Shown here: positions 1-8,226 of the stretch, piece after piece
Numbering within the stretch: position 1 is the stretch's first letter
Layout of the letters: the number at the start of each line of letters is the position of its first letter
Source of the DNA: Kocuria sp. p3-SID1428
GTDB taxonomy: Bacteria > Actinomycetota > Actinomycetes > Actinomycetales > Micrococcaceae
Length of the DNA stretch: 64,000 nucleotides
Reading direction: 5' to 3'
Assembly: GCF_025149945.1 (NCBI RefSeq)
Contig: NZ_JALXVH010000003.1
Location: 1-64,000, forward strand
The notes under the pieces: generated by a model
Told to the model about the DNA's origin: nothing
The model's database searches: none
What the model saw: only the letters and a program-made list of their open reading frames with translations
Translations under genes and position numbers: made by a program

Positions 1-53
1 CGTTGGGGCGGATTGGGTTCGACGTCCGCGGCATGGCAGGATGATCGGCGTCA

Positions 54-150
54 CCATCACGAGCGACCGAGAGACCTTGGCTCGAAGACGTCGCAGCAAC
101 CATGCGGGGATCCGTCCCCAGCGCAGAGGTGCTCCCGCCAGGACCGATGG
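54..150 (+). ncRNA. SAM-I (S-box) riboswitch upstream of the MetE-like pair
   Basis: The segment shows the S-box core in order: a GAGCGACCGAGAGACC block, a GCAGCAACC block and a GGTGCTCCCGCCAGGACC block. It is closed by a P1 helix, CCATC at 54-58 with GATGG at 146-150. The same blocks recur in front of metFE at 11365. A purine-rich AAAGGA (151-156) follows P1 directly, and no intrinsic terminator lies before the ATG at 170, so translational control is inferred. The riboswitch family senses S-adenosylmethionine and shuts genes off when SAM is plentiful. Confidence 0.85.
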
Positions 151-169
151 AAAGGACGTGCCTTCGCGC

Positions 170-1381
170 ATGCTGAACACCGACCGCATCCAGACCACCC
201 ACGTGGGCTCCCTGCCCCGCACCCCCGAGCTGCTGGCCGCGAACGAGGCCTACCAGGCCGGCACGATCTCGTGGGAGGAGCTCGTGGCCACCATGCAGCA
301 GGGCGTGCGCGACATCGTCGCCCGGCAGTCCGAGATCGGCATCGACATCGTCAACGACGGCGAGTACGGGCACACCATGTCCAGCTCCGTCGACTACGGC
401 GCCTGGTGGAACTACTCGTTCTCCCGCCTGGGCGGGCTGAGCCCCTCCGACGAGGACCGCTGGGACCCGAACGCCGGCGCCAAGCGCTCCTCGCCGGGCA
501 ACATCGTGCTGACGTCGTTCGCCGATCGCCGCGACCGGCAGCGCTTCGCCGAGGCCTATGCCGATCAGTCCTCCGGGATCCTCACCGCCCGCAAGCGGGT
601 GGCCCAGCCCAAGATCACCGGGCCGCTGACCTACACCGGCCACGACGCCGTGCAGGCGGACATCGCCAACCTCAAGTCCGCGCTCGAGGGGTCCGGGGCC
701 GAGCAGGGCTTCATCGCAGCACTTTCCCCGGGCTCCTGCGCCCGGGTGAGCAACGAGTACTACGCCACCGACGAGGAGCTCGTCTACGCCTGCGCCGATG
801 CCATGCGCGAGGAGTACCAGGCGATCGTCGACGCCGGGCTGATCGTGCAGATCGACGACCCCTCGATCGCCGAGTCGTGGGATCAGATCAACCCGGAGCC
901 GTCCCTGGAGGACTACCGCTCCTTCATCCAGCTGCGCATCGATGCGCTGAACCACGCGCTGCGCGGGCTGCCGCAGGAGCAGATCCGCTTCCACCTGTGC
1001 TGGGGCTCCTGGCACGGCCCGCACACGACCGATCTGGAGCTCAAGCACCTGATCGAGCCGCTGCTGCAGATCGACGCCGGCGGCTACTCCTTCGAGGCCG
1101 CTTCCGCCCGTCACGGGCATGAGTGGCGCGAGTGGGCGGATGCCGCCCTTCCGGAGGACAAGGTCATCATCCCGGGCGTCGTCTCGCACTCCACCAACGT
1201 GGTCGAGCATCCGGAGCTGGTGGCCGAGCGCATCGAGCGCTTCGCCTCCGTCGTGGGTCGCGAGCGCGTCATCGCCTCGACCGACTGCGGTCTGGGCGGA
1301 CGTCTGCACCCGCAGATCGCCATGGCCAAGCTCGAGTCACTGGCCGAGGGCGCGCAGATCGCCTCGAGCCGCCTCTTCTGA
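170..1381 (+). CDS. MetE-like (cobalamin-independent) methionine synthase family protein, copy 1
   Basis: Predicted zinc-dependent methyltransferase making methionine from homocysteine, 403 aa, cytoplasmic. It corresponds to the C-terminal catalytic half of MetE only. An N-terminal THVGSLPRT motif (about residues 10-18) starts the barrel, and likely zinc ligands are H275 and C277 in FHLCWG and C373 in STDCGLGG. Lacking the N-terminal MetE domain, it resembles short S-box-regulated homologues such as Bacillus YxjG/YxjH, and the methyl donor may not be triglutamyl-folate. ATG 170 was chosen because homology begins there; AAAGGA at 151-156 is rather far (13 nt) and an in-frame GTG lies at 158. 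It follows a SAM riboswitch and is followed by a close paralogue. Family assignment is secure; the substrate is inferred. Confidence 0.85.
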   Translation: MLNTDRIQTTHVGSLPRTPELLAANEAYQAGTISWEELVATMQQGVRDIVARQSEIGIDIVNDGEYGHTMSSSVDYGAWWNYSFSRLGGLSPSDEDRWDPNAGAKRSSPGNIVLTSFADRRDRQRFAEAYADQSSGILTARKRVAQPKITGPLTYTGHDAVQADIANLKSALEGSGAEQGFIAALSPGSCARVSNEYYATDEELVYACADAMREEYQAIVDAGLIVQIDDPSIAESWDQINPEPSLEDYRSFIQLRIDALNHALRGLPQEQIRFHLCWGSWHGPHTTDLELKHLIEPLLQIDAGGYSFEAASARHGHEWREWADAALPEDKVIIPGVVSHSTNVVEHPELVAERIERFASVVGRERVIASTDCGLGGRLHPQIAMAKLESLAEGAQIASSRLF

Positions 1382-1392
1382 CCCCCTCCCCA

Positions 1393-1456
1393 CCGCCGAG
1401 TGGATACCCAGTTGCGCTATCTGCCTGAACAGCGCAACTGGGTATCCACTCGGCGG
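1393..1456. repeat. Long perfect palindrome between the two MetE-like genes
   Basis: Two perfectly complementary 26-nt arms (1393-1418 and 1431-1456) flank a 12-nt loop. The arm contains CCGCCGAGTGGATACC. A shorter-stem copy with the same outer arm lies at 2698-2771. There is no U-tract, so it may act as a terminator or attenuator between tandem genes, as an RNA-processing hairpin, or be a dispersed repeat. Confidence 0.85.
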
Positions 1457-1496
1457 GGTGGCCGCATACCCATCTCACGCAGAAAGGAATCTCTTC

Positions 1497-2690
1497 ATGC
1501 ACCGCTCCGAGAACCGCATCCTCACCACCCACGCCGGCTCCCTGCCGCGCACCGATCAGCTCATCGAGGCCAACCGCGCCCGCACCGGCGGGCAGGACTA
1601 CGACCAGCTGCTCACCGAGTCCGTCGTCGACGTCGTCCAGCGCCAGAAGGACCTGGGGATCGACGTCGTCAATGACGGCGAATACGGCCACGCCATGTCC
1701 GAGGACACCGACTACGGCGCCTGGTGGCACTACATCTTCGACCGCCTGGACGGGCTGGGCCCCGGCTCGGTGGACCTGTGGAGCCAGCCGGCCGTGCGCT
1801 CCGAGCCGGGTCAGGTGCGGCTCACGAGCTTCGGCGACCGTCGTGACCGGCAGCGCTTCCAGGACGCCTACACCGACCCCTCCAGCGGGATCTCGACCGG
1901 CAATCTGCCGCCGTTCCCCGAGTTCGTGGGCCCGATCCGCTATGTGGGCCAGGAGGCCGTCGCTCGGGACATCGCCAACCTCAAGCGCGCGCTGGAGGAC
2001 ACGGGCGCGTCCGAGGGGTACCTGGCTTCGCTCTCGCCGGGGTCGTGCGCGCGCCTGGAGGACAAGCACTACGGCGACGAGGACGAGGTCCTGCAGGCAT
2101 GCGCCGAGGCCATGCGCGAGGAGTACCGGGCGATCACCGACGCCGGGCTGATCGTGCAGATCGACGACCCCTCGATCGCGGAGAACTGGGATCAGATCAA
2201 CCCCGAGCCGTCGGTCGAGGACTACCTGGCGTTCACGGCCAAGCGCGTGGAGGCCATCAACTACGCGCTCGAGGGCATCCCCGCCGACCAGGTCCGCTTC
2301 CACCTGTGCTGGGGCTCCTGGCACGGCCCGCACACCACGGATCTGGAGTTCAAGCACCTGGCGCGCACCATGCTGCAGATCAACGCCGGCGCGTTCTCCT
2401 TCGAGGCCGCCAACGCCCGCCACGAGCACGAGTGGCGCGTGTGGGAGGACGTCTCCTTGCCCGAGGACAAGCTGATCATCCCGGGCATCGTCTCGCATGC
2501 GACCAACGTGGTCGAGCACCCGGAGCTGGTGGCCGAGCGCATCGAGCGCTTCGCCTCGGTGGTGGGTCGCGAGCGCGTGATCGCCTCGACCGACTGCGGT
2601 CTGGGCGGGCGCATCCACCCGCAGATCGCCGCCGCCAAGCTGGAGGCACTGGCCCAGGGCGCCGAGATCGCCTCGTCCCGCCTCTTCTGA
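1497..2690 (+). CDS. MetE-like (cobalamin-independent) methionine synthase family protein, copy 2
   Basis: Paralogue of the preceding gene, 397 aa, with the same architecture: THAGSLPRT near the N-terminus, H269 and C271 in FHLCWG, and C367 in STDCGLGG, presumed zinc ligands as in MetE. Long stretches are nearly identical between the two copies, including the segment around DDPSIAE and the C-terminal 50 residues, which points to a fairly recent duplication or continuing gene conversion. ATG 1497 is preceded by AGAAAGGAA (1481-1489). It should be co-transcribed from the riboswitch-controlled leader unless the intervening hairpin terminates transcripts. It ends at a second copy of the palindrome. 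Methionine synthesis is inferred; one copy could serve another thiol or methyl donor. Confidence 0.85.
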   Translation: MHRSENRILTTHAGSLPRTDQLIEANRARTGGQDYDQLLTESVVDVVQRQKDLGIDVVNDGEYGHAMSEDTDYGAWWHYIFDRLDGLGPGSVDLWSQPAVRSEPGQVRLTSFGDRRDRQRFQDAYTDPSSGISTGNLPPFPEFVGPIRYVGQEAVARDIANLKRALEDTGASEGYLASLSPGSCARLEDKHYGDEDEVLQACAEAMREEYRAITDAGLIVQIDDPSIAENWDQINPEPSVEDYLAFTAKRVEAINYALEGIPADQVRFHLCWGSWHGPHTTDLEFKHLARTMLQINAGAFSFEAANARHEHEWRVWEDVSLPEDKLIIPGIVSHATNVVEHPELVAERIERFASVVGRERVIASTDCGLGGRIHPQIAAAKLEALAQGAEIASSRLF

Positions 2691-2697
2691 CACCCCA

Positions 2698-2771
2698 CCC
2701 CACCGCCGAGTGGATACCTGGTTGTCCTAAGAGGCAGAACAGCGCAAATAGGTATCCACTCGGCGGTGGGG
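2698..2771. terminator. Second copy of the palindrome, between convergent genes
   Basis: Complementary 22-nt arms (2698-2719 and 2750-2771) enclose a 30-nt loop. The outer arm shares CCGCCGAGTGGATACC with the palindrome at 1393-1456, and the loop shares GAACAGCGCAA. Position between two convergent stop codons suggests a bidirectional terminator; the homology to the first copy suggests a repeat family. Confidence 0.7.
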
Positions 2772-2772
2772 G

Positions 2773-3345
2773 TCAGAGCTCCTTGAGGAAGCAGGTGATG
2801 CGCACGGTCGAGATGCGGCGATTGTCCGCCTCGGCGCGCACCACCACCTCGTAGGTCGCGATCGAGCGCCCGAGCTGCAGCGCCTCCGCAGTGGCGATGA
2901 CCCAGCCGCTGCGGGCGGAGGCATGGTGGCTCGTGCTGACCTCGAGCCCCACGGCCACGCGCCCGAGCCCCGCACCGTGGATGAAGGCCCCCATGGAGCC
3001 CAGCGACTCGGCCAGCGAGATCGTGGCCCCGCCGTGCAGCAGGCCCACGGGCTGGCGGTTGCCCTCGACCGGCATGCGCGCGACCACCCGCTGGGCCGAG
3101 GCCTCCAGGTACTCGATGCCGAGCTTCTCGCAGAGCTCGCCGCCGTGCGCGTTGAGCGCGGCCGCCTTGTCCGAGGCCTGCGCCAGATCAGCCAGGGCCT
3201 GCGGGATGCCGGACTCCGAGAGCTTCTGCGCCCCCTCCGCGATCCGCTGCGAGGACGGGGTCACGCGGCGCGCATCGGGCGGGGTGGGATCCTCGTGGGC
3301 TGCCGGGGACCGATCCTCGGCGGGCTGCTGATGGGGAGCGGTCAT
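2773..3345 (-). CDS. PaaI-type hotdog-fold thioesterase
   Basis: Predicted acyl-CoA thioesterase of 190 aa. The C-terminal 120 residues match the PaaI/4HBT hotdog domain, with the characteristic RQPVGLLHGG helix motif, in which the HGG region and a following acidic residue usually form the active site. About 65 hydrophilic N-terminal residues precede the domain and are unusual for the family. The start is supported by AGGAGATGTC just upstream of ATG 3345. It is transcribed alone, convergent with the MetE-like pair. Hydrolysis of CoA thioesters (for example phenylacetyl- or hydroxybenzoyl-CoA) is family knowledge; nothing nearby specifies the substrate. Confidence 0.8.
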   Translation of the reverse strand: MTAPHQQPAEDRSPAAHEDPTPPDARRVTPSSQRIAEGAQKLSESGIPQALADLAQASDKAAALNAHGGELCEKLGIEYLEASAQRVVARMPVEGNRQPVGLLHGGATISLAESLGSMGAFIHGAGLGRVAVGLEVSTSHHASARSGWVIATAEALQLGRSIATYEVVVRAEADNRRISTVRITCFLKEL

Positions 3346-3532
3346 GACATCTCCTGGGGCTGTGCGATCGGCGCAGCGGCGCCGCGTGTGATCCGCTCCT
3401 CACGGTAGCCGAGTTCGCCCTGTGAGCCGACTCACGGCATCACCCCTGGACAGCGCAGACGCACAAAGCGGATGATGTGTCACGCATTTGCGGTCGACCC
3501 CCCGGCCGCGTGGAGACCTCAAGGAGACAGCT

Positions 3533-4069
3533 GTGAAGATCGGCATCATCGTGGGAAGCGTCCGTGACGAGCAGGTCGGCGCCTCCGTGGGCGAGTGGGT
3601 CCTGCGCCACGCCCAGGCCAAGGGCGGCGCCGAGTTCGAGCTCGTGAGCCTCAAGGACTTCGACCCCCCGGTCTTCTCCTCGGCCACCCTGCCCGCCATG
3701 GCGGAGAAGTCCTACGACGACGCCAAGGTCCAGGCCTGGTCCCGCGTGATCGACGACCTCGACGGCTACATCTTCGTCACCCCGGAGTACAACCACGGCG
3801 TCCCCGGCGGCTTCAAGAACGCGGTCGACTCGCTGGGCTCCGAGTGGAACGGCAAGGTCCTCGCCCTGGTCGGCTACGGCGCCGTGGGCGGCGTGCGCGC
3901 GGTCGAGCAGTGGCGCCTGATCATGGCCAACTTCTCCCAGACCGTCGTGCGCGCCGCCGTGGATCTGAGCATCTTCACCGACTTCGCCGACGGCGCCGTC
4001 GTGGACTCCGATCCCAAGGTCGGCGCGCTGAACGGCGTGCTCGACGAGGTCATCGCCGCCGGCGCCTGA
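3533..4069 (+). CDS. NADPH-dependent FMN reductase family protein
   Basis: Flavodoxin-like NAD(P)H:FMN/quinone reductase of 178 aa, the group that includes chromate and azo reductases. The N-terminal IGIIVGSVR is the FMN phosphate loop, and TPEYNHGVPGGFKNAVD (around residue 80) is the diagnostic isoalloxazine-binding segment. GTG 3533 is preferred because AAGGAG (3521-3526) sits 6 nt upstream and family homology starts at VKIGIIVGS; the longer in-frame extension has no homology. It appears monocistronic. The physiological acceptor cannot be told from sequence. Confidence 0.85.
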   Translation: MKIGIIVGSVRDEQVGASVGEWVLRHAQAKGGAEFELVSLKDFDPPVFSSATLPAMAEKSYDDAKVQAWSRVIDDLDGYIFVTPEYNHGVPGGFKNAVDSLGSEWNGKVLALVGYGAVGGVRAVEQWRLIMANFSQTVVRAAVDLSIFTDFADGAVVDSDPKVGALNGVLDEVIAAGA

Positions 4070-4235
4070 TCGCACACCGGGGGCCGCGGCCGGGCCCTGC
4101 ATCCGCCTGAGACGACCCGGGGGCGACGCCCGCCCCCGTCGTCAGCTCCCCGGCGGCTCCGAGCACCTGCGCGCGGGGCCGCCGTCGTCGTCACGCGCTC
4201 GGCGAAGCGGGCCCACCGGCACCCTCCGGGGCCAT

Positions 4236-4241
4236 TAGCCT
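4236..4241 (+). promoter_or_regulatory. Leaderless-type -10 box for the M13 peptidase
   Basis: TAGCCT (TANNNT) lies 6 nt before ATG 4248 and no Shine-Dalgarno sequence is present, the pattern of actinobacterial leaderless mRNAs. Confidence 0.5.
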
Positions 4242-4247
4242 GGCGTT

Positions 4248-6326
4248 ATGACCGACAGCACCGCCATGCCCGGATCCGATCCCGACGAGACGCCGGAGGA
4301 GGCCCTGACCTCCCTGGACGCGACCACCTTCGACCGCGCGGTCCGGCCGCAGGACGACCTCTTCCGCTACGTGAACGGCCCGTGGCTGCGCGAGGCGAAG
4401 ATCCCGGAGGACAAGGCGCTGATCGGAGCCTTCGTCGTGCTGCGCGACCGCGCGGAGGAGGCCGTGCGGGAGATCGTGACCGAGGCCCCCGGCGAGGACC
4501 CGGATCCGATCCGCGCCAAGATCGCCGATCTCTACGCCTCCTACATGGACGAGCAGCGCCTCGAGCAGCTGGGCGCGCAGCCGCTGAGCGAGGACTTCGC
4601 GGAGGTCGAGGCCGTCCAGGACGCGCAGGGGCTCTCCCGGCTGTTCGGCCGGCTGCTCGCCCGCGGCGTCTCCTCCGTGCTGGGCCTGGACACGGACGCC
4701 GACCCGGGTGATCCGAACCGCAGCCTGGTCTTCATCGGCCAGTCCGGGATCGGCCTGCCGGACGAGGAGTACTACCGCGAGGCCCAGCACACCGAGATCC
4801 GCGAGAAGTACCGCGAGCACATCGCCCGGATGCTCGAGCTCGCCGGGATCGAGCGCGCGCACGATCAGGCCGAGCGGGTCTTTGCGCTGGAGACCGAGAT
4901 CGCCCAGCGCCACTGGGACAAGGTCGAGGTCCGCGACCTCACCAAGATGTACAACCCCCAGTCGCTCGAGGAGCTCCAGGAGCTGAACCGGAACCTCGAC
5001 TGGCGCGCCCTGCTGCTCGAAGGCCTCGGCCTGCCGGAGACGGCGCTGGAGACCGTGGTGGATCAGCAGCCGTCGTTCTTCTCCGAGCTCGATCCGCTGT
5101 TCCACGAGGCGCGCCTGGAGGACTGGAAGGCCTGGGCCCGCTGGCAGATCGTGAACTCGCGGGCGGCCTATCTCTCCTCGGCGTTCGTAGAGGCGGACTT
5201 CGCCTTCTACGGCACGGTCCTGTCCGGCACCCCGGAGCTCAAGGAGCGCTGGAAGCGCGGCGTGGGCCTGGTCAACGGCGTGCTGGGCGAGGCGGTGGGC
5301 CGCGTCTACGTGCAGCGCCACTTCTCCCCCACGGCCAAGTCCCGCATGGACGAGCTCGTCGAGAACCTGATGGCCGCCTATCGGCGCTCGATCGAGACGC
5401 TGGATTGGATGACCGAGACCACGCGCGCCGAGGCCCTGCGCAAGCTGGCGGCGTTCACACCCAAGATCGGCTACCCGGAGAAGTGGCGGGACTACTCACC
5501 GCTCGAGATCCGCCCCGACGACCTCGTGGGCAACATCGTGCGCACCGCGGACTTCGAGCGCGCCGAGCTGATCCGCAAGGCCGGCCAGCCGATCGAGAAG
5601 CACGAGTGGCTGATGACCCCGCAGACGGTCAACGCCTACTACCACCCGCTGCGCAACGAGATCGTCTTCCCGGCCGCCATCCTGCAGCCCCCGTTCTTCG
5701 ACGAGGACGCCGAGGACGCCATCAACTACGGCGGCATCGGCTCCGTGATCGGCCACGAGATCGGCCACGGCTTCGACGACAAGGGCTCCACGGCCGACGG
5801 CGACGGCCGCCTGCGCAACTGGTGGACCGACGAGGACCGCGCCGCCTTCGAGGAGCGCACCGAGCGCCTGGTCAGCCAGTACGACGGCCTGGTGCCGGAC
5901 CAGCTCGCCGATCGCCCCGAGCCGCCGACCGTCAACGGGCGCATGACCCTGGGCGAGAACATCGGCGACCTCGGCGGGCTCTCGATCGCCTACAAGGCCT
6001 GGGAGCTCTCCAGGGGCGTGGCCGAGTCCGCCGATGACCCGGGTGAGGCGCGCGATCACGCCGCGGCAGATCCCGAAGCCTTCGACGCCCAGGACGACGA
6101 CGGCTTCACCCCGGCGCAGAAGCTGTTCCTGTCCTGGTCCTTCATCTGGCAGCAGAAGGCCCGCGACGAGACCACTGCCCAGCGCCTGGCGGTCGACGTC
6201 CACTCCCCCAACGAGTTCCGCGCCAATCAGACGGCGCGCAACGTGGACGCCTTCCACGAGGCCTTCGGGACCTCGGAGTCGGATCTCATGTGGCTGGATC
6301 CCCAGGAGCGCGTGCGCATCTGGTGA
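4248..6326 (+). CDS. pepO: M13 family zinc metallopeptidase (PepO/neprilysin-like)
   Basis: Oligopeptide endopeptidase of 692 aa, near the family's usual 650-700. The N-terminal M13_N domain begins at the YVNGPWLRE-type motif (around residue 40). The catalytic M13 domain contains VNAYYHP, then HEIGH at residues 503-507 (zinc ligands H503 and H507, catalytic E504), then GENIGDLGG with third ligand E570 and D574. The C-terminal signature with NVDAFHEAF and W is intact. No signal peptide or membrane anchor is visible, so a cytoplasmic peptidase is expected, as for many actinobacterial homologues. Leaderless start; convergent with the nitrilase-family gene. Confidence 0.92.
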   Translation: MTDSTAMPGSDPDETPEEALTSLDATTFDRAVRPQDDLFRYVNGPWLREAKIPEDKALIGAFVVLRDRAEEAVREIVTEAPGEDPDPIRAKIADLYASYMDEQRLEQLGAQPLSEDFAEVEAVQDAQGLSRLFGRLLARGVSSVLGLDTDADPGDPNRSLVFIGQSGIGLPDEEYYREAQHTEIREKYREHIARMLELAGIERAHDQAERVFALETEIAQRHWDKVEVRDLTKMYNPQSLEELQELNRNLDWRALLLEGLGLPETALETVVDQQPSFFSELDPLFHEARLEDWKAWARWQIVNSRAAYLSSAFVEADFAFYGTVLSGTPELKERWKRGVGLVNGVLGEAVGRVYVQRHFSPTAKSRMDELVENLMAAYRRSIETLDWMTETTRAEALRKLAAFTPKIGYPEKWRDYSPLEIRPDDLVGNIVRTADFERAELIRKAGQPIEKHEWLMTPQTVNAYYHPLRNEIVFPAAILQPPFFDEDAEDAINYGGIGSVIGHEIGHGFDDKGSTADGDGRLRNWWTDEDRAAFEERTERLVSQYDGLVPDQLADRPEPPTVNGRMTLGENIGDLGGLSIAYKAWELSRGVAESADDPGEARDHAAADPEAFDAQDDDGFTPAQKLFLSWSFIWQQKARDETTAQRLAVDVHSPNEFRANQTARNVDAFHEAFGTSESDLMWLDPQERVRIW

Positions 6327-6341
6327 TCACCCCGGCATGAC

Positions 6342-6384
6342 TGCGGCCGGCCGCTCCCTGCGACAAGGGTGCGGCCGGCCGTCG
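6342..6384. terminator. Bidirectional GC-rich hairpin between convergent genes
   Basis: Arms GCGGCCGGCCG on both sides of a 17-nt loop lie between the stop of the M13 peptidase and the stop of the nitrilase-family gene. Confidence 0.55.
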
Positions 6385-6406
6385 TCATGCTGTCCTGCGC
6401 GAGCGC

Positions 6407-7228
6407 TCAGCCCTGCTGCTGCCCGAGCGGCTGCTCGGCCAGGGAGCCGGGGCGGAACCGGCGGTTGGCCAGCGACGGCACCGTCGCCCGGACCTCGTCG
6501 ACCCGGGCGGGGTCGATCTGGGTCACGAGCAGGCGCTCGCCCTCCTCGACCCGGGCGGTGAGCACACCCAGGGGGTCGCGGACCTGGGAGTACCCGACCG
6601 TGTGGTCGTTGAAGGTGTCTGCGGCCGCGACCCACAGGGTGTTCTCCAGCGCCCGCGCCGAGAGCAGGGTCTCCCACTGCCGGACTTTCTCCGGCCCGGA
6701 GAACCAGGCCGCGGGCACCAGGACCAGCTGGGCGCCGTCGTCGGCCAGGCTGCGGTAGAGCTCGGGGAAGCGGAGGTCGTAGCAGGTGCTCAGGCCCACG
6801 CGCATGCCGGCCACCTCGATCACGGCAGTGCCGGAGTCCCCGGGCCGGATGCGCTCGGACTCCTGGTAGGAGAAGGCGTCGTAGAGGTGCAGCTTGCGGT
6901 AGGCGGCCAGCAGGGAGCCGTCCGGCCCGGCGGCCACGAGCGTGTTGTACGGGCGGTGATCGTCCGAGGGCTCATAGGCCCCGGCCACGATCGTGATCCG
7001 CTCCTGGTGGGCCAGCTCCTGCAGCGAGGTGACGAAAGTGGGCCACTCGCGCGCGACGATCTCCGGGAAGCTCTCCCGGATCCCGCTCTCCACGCCGAGC
7101 ATGGACTCCTCCGGGAACACCACCAGGTCCGCGCCGCGCACGGCCGCATCGAGAACGTGGCGGCGGATGGTCGCCAGATTCTCCGCGACGTCCGGGGCCG
7201 GGTCGATCTGGGCGAGGGCGAGTCGCAC
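6407..7228 (-). CDS. Carbon-nitrogen hydrolase (nitrilase/omega-amidase superfamily)
   Basis: Amidase of 273 aa that cleaves nonpeptide C-N bonds. The catalytic triad is visible: E40 in VVFPE, K112 in YRKLHLYD and C149 in STCYDLRFPELYR. The RFPELYR context is typical of the Nit/omega-amidase group that hydrolyses 2-oxoglutaramate or deaminated glutathione, so metabolite repair is a plausible job. GTG 7228 was chosen because AAGGAGG lies 6 nt upstream and homology starts at VRLALAQ; a longer ORF reading back to 7285 lacks support. Cytoplasmic, monocistronic. Confidence 0.88.
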   Translation of the reverse strand: MRLALAQIDPAPDVAENLATIRRHVLDAAVRGADLVVFPEESMLGVESGIRESFPEIVAREWPTFVTSLQELAHQERITIVAGAYEPSDDHRPYNTLVAAGPDGSLLAAYRKLHLYDAFSYQESERIRPGDSGTAVIEVAGMRVGLSTCYDLRFPELYRSLADDGAQLVLVPAAWFSGPEKVRQWETLLSARALENTLWVAAADTFNDHTVGYSQVRDPLGVLTARVEEGERLLVTQIDPARVDEVRATVPSLANRRFRPGSLAEQPLGQQQG

Positions 7229-7341
7229 GGGGATCCTCCTTATGCGGCCACCGCGACGGGTGGCGGGTTCGAGCGTCCAGCGCACAGCCTATGACCCCCG
7301 GCGGACAGCCCCGAAAGGCCGGGACATCGTGCGGCGCCCGG

Positions 7342-7347
7342 TAGCGT
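7342..7347 (+). promoter_or_regulatory. Leaderless-type -10 box for the first DUF202 gene
   Basis: TAGCGT precedes ATG 7355 by 7 nt, with no Shine-Dalgarno sequence. It supports ATG 7355 over the in-frame GTG at 7346. Confidence 0.5.
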
Positions 7348-7354
7348 GGCTCCC

Positions 7355-7750
7355 ATGAACCGCACTGCGCAGCCGCCCGGGGATCCCGGGCGGTCTCCGT
7401 TCGCACGGCGACTGCTCGGCGGCGGCCTCGAGCCGGACCCGCGCTTCACCCTGGCCAACGAGCGGACCTTCCTGGCCTGGATCCGCACCTCCCTGGGGCT
7501 GCTGGCCGGCGGCATCGCGCTGGAGGCCTTCGCCGGGGAGATGATCCCCTCGGCCGTGCGCGTGGCCCTGGCCGCCGGGCTCATCGGTCTGTCCATGCTC
7601 GTGGCGATCAGCGCCAACGTGCGCTGGCTGCGGGTCGAGCGCGCCATGCGCCGACGCGCGCCGCTGCCGATCGCGATCATGGCCCCGCTGCTGTCGCTGG
7701 GCGCCGCGCTGGCCGCCGGCGTGCTGCTCGGCGTCCTGATCGGGCGCTGA
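7355..7750 (+). CDS. DUF202 (YidH-like) small membrane protein
   Basis: Membrane protein of 131 aa with three hydrophobic segments (about residues 47-64, 69-87 and 105-128). The DUF202 signature is the LANERTFLAWIRTSLGLLAGG segment around residues 32-52. Function is unknown in the family; fungal homologues carry the domain in vacuolar transporter chaperone proteins. It is followed 5 nt later by a second DUF202 gene, a common pairing, so the two may form a heteromeric complex. Confidence 0.75.
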   Translation: MNRTAQPPGDPGRSPFARRLLGGGLEPDPRFTLANERTFLAWIRTSLGLLAGGIALEAFAGEMIPSAVRVALAAGLIGLSMLVAISANVRWLRVERAMRRRAPLPIAIMAPLLSLGAALAAGVLLGVLIGR

Positions 7751-7755
7751 GCCCC

Positions 7756-8157
7756 GTGCCCGTGCGCACCGGCCACGACGACGGACCCGTCCGGCCCGGC
7801 GGCATCCGAGACCGCCAGCGCACCCGCCCCGTCCGCAATCACCCGACCCACGACGACCCGGGTCTGCAGCCCGAGCGCACCTCACTGGCGTGGGGGCGGA
7901 CCCTGCTGGCGCTCGTGGTGGCCTCCGCCCTGCTGCTGCGCTGGTTGCCGCATCACGGGATGGCCGCAGTGGTGCCCCTGGCCGCGGCAGCGGTGCTGGC
8001 GCTGGGCCTGTGGCTGCGGCAGGGCCTGCGCTACCGGCGCGGAGTCCGCAGCATGGCTCGGGAGACCGCAGCCCCCGATCCGGTCGAGATCGCGGCGGTC
8101 AGCGGAGCCGTCGTGATGCTGGGGGCGCTGAGCCTGCTCACGATCCTGTGGGCCTGA
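7756..8157 (+). CDS. DUF202 family small membrane protein, second of a pair
   Basis: Protein of 133 aa. A charged N-terminus of about 35 residues leads into LQPERTSLAWGRTLLALVV, the variant DUF202 motif of the YidG-like partner, followed by two more hydrophobic segments to the C-terminus. GTG 7756 is 5 nt after the stop of the first DUF202 gene, indicating translational coupling. A strong terminator follows. No function can be assigned. Confidence 0.72.
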   Translation: MPVRTGHDDGPVRPGGIRDRQRTRPVRNHPTHDDPGLQPERTSLAWGRTLLALVVASALLLRWLPHHGMAAVVPLAAAAVLALGLWLRQGLRYRRGVRSMARETAAPDPVEIAAVSGAVVMLGALSLLTILWA

Positions 8158-8170
8158 TGCCCCGCCGACA

Positions 8171-8208
8171 CGAAGAGGGGGCCTCGGTCTCCCGAGGCCC
8201 CCTCTTCG
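8171..8208. terminator. Strong hairpin terminator between convergent genes
   Basis: A near-perfect stem, GAAGAGGGGGCCTCGG with its complement around a TCTC loop, lies between the DUF202 pair and the convergent amino acid permease. Confidence 0.8.
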
Positions 8209-8226
8209 CGTCCTGGTCCCGCCGAC

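Noticed and set aside
170..2690. Tandem MetE-like genes as part of a mobile element
   Set aside because: No transposase, terminal repeats or target duplication were seen; simple tandem duplication explains it.
7355..8157. The two DUF202 genes as a split single gene
   Set aside because: Each has its own complete DUF202 motif, and paired DUF202 genes are common.
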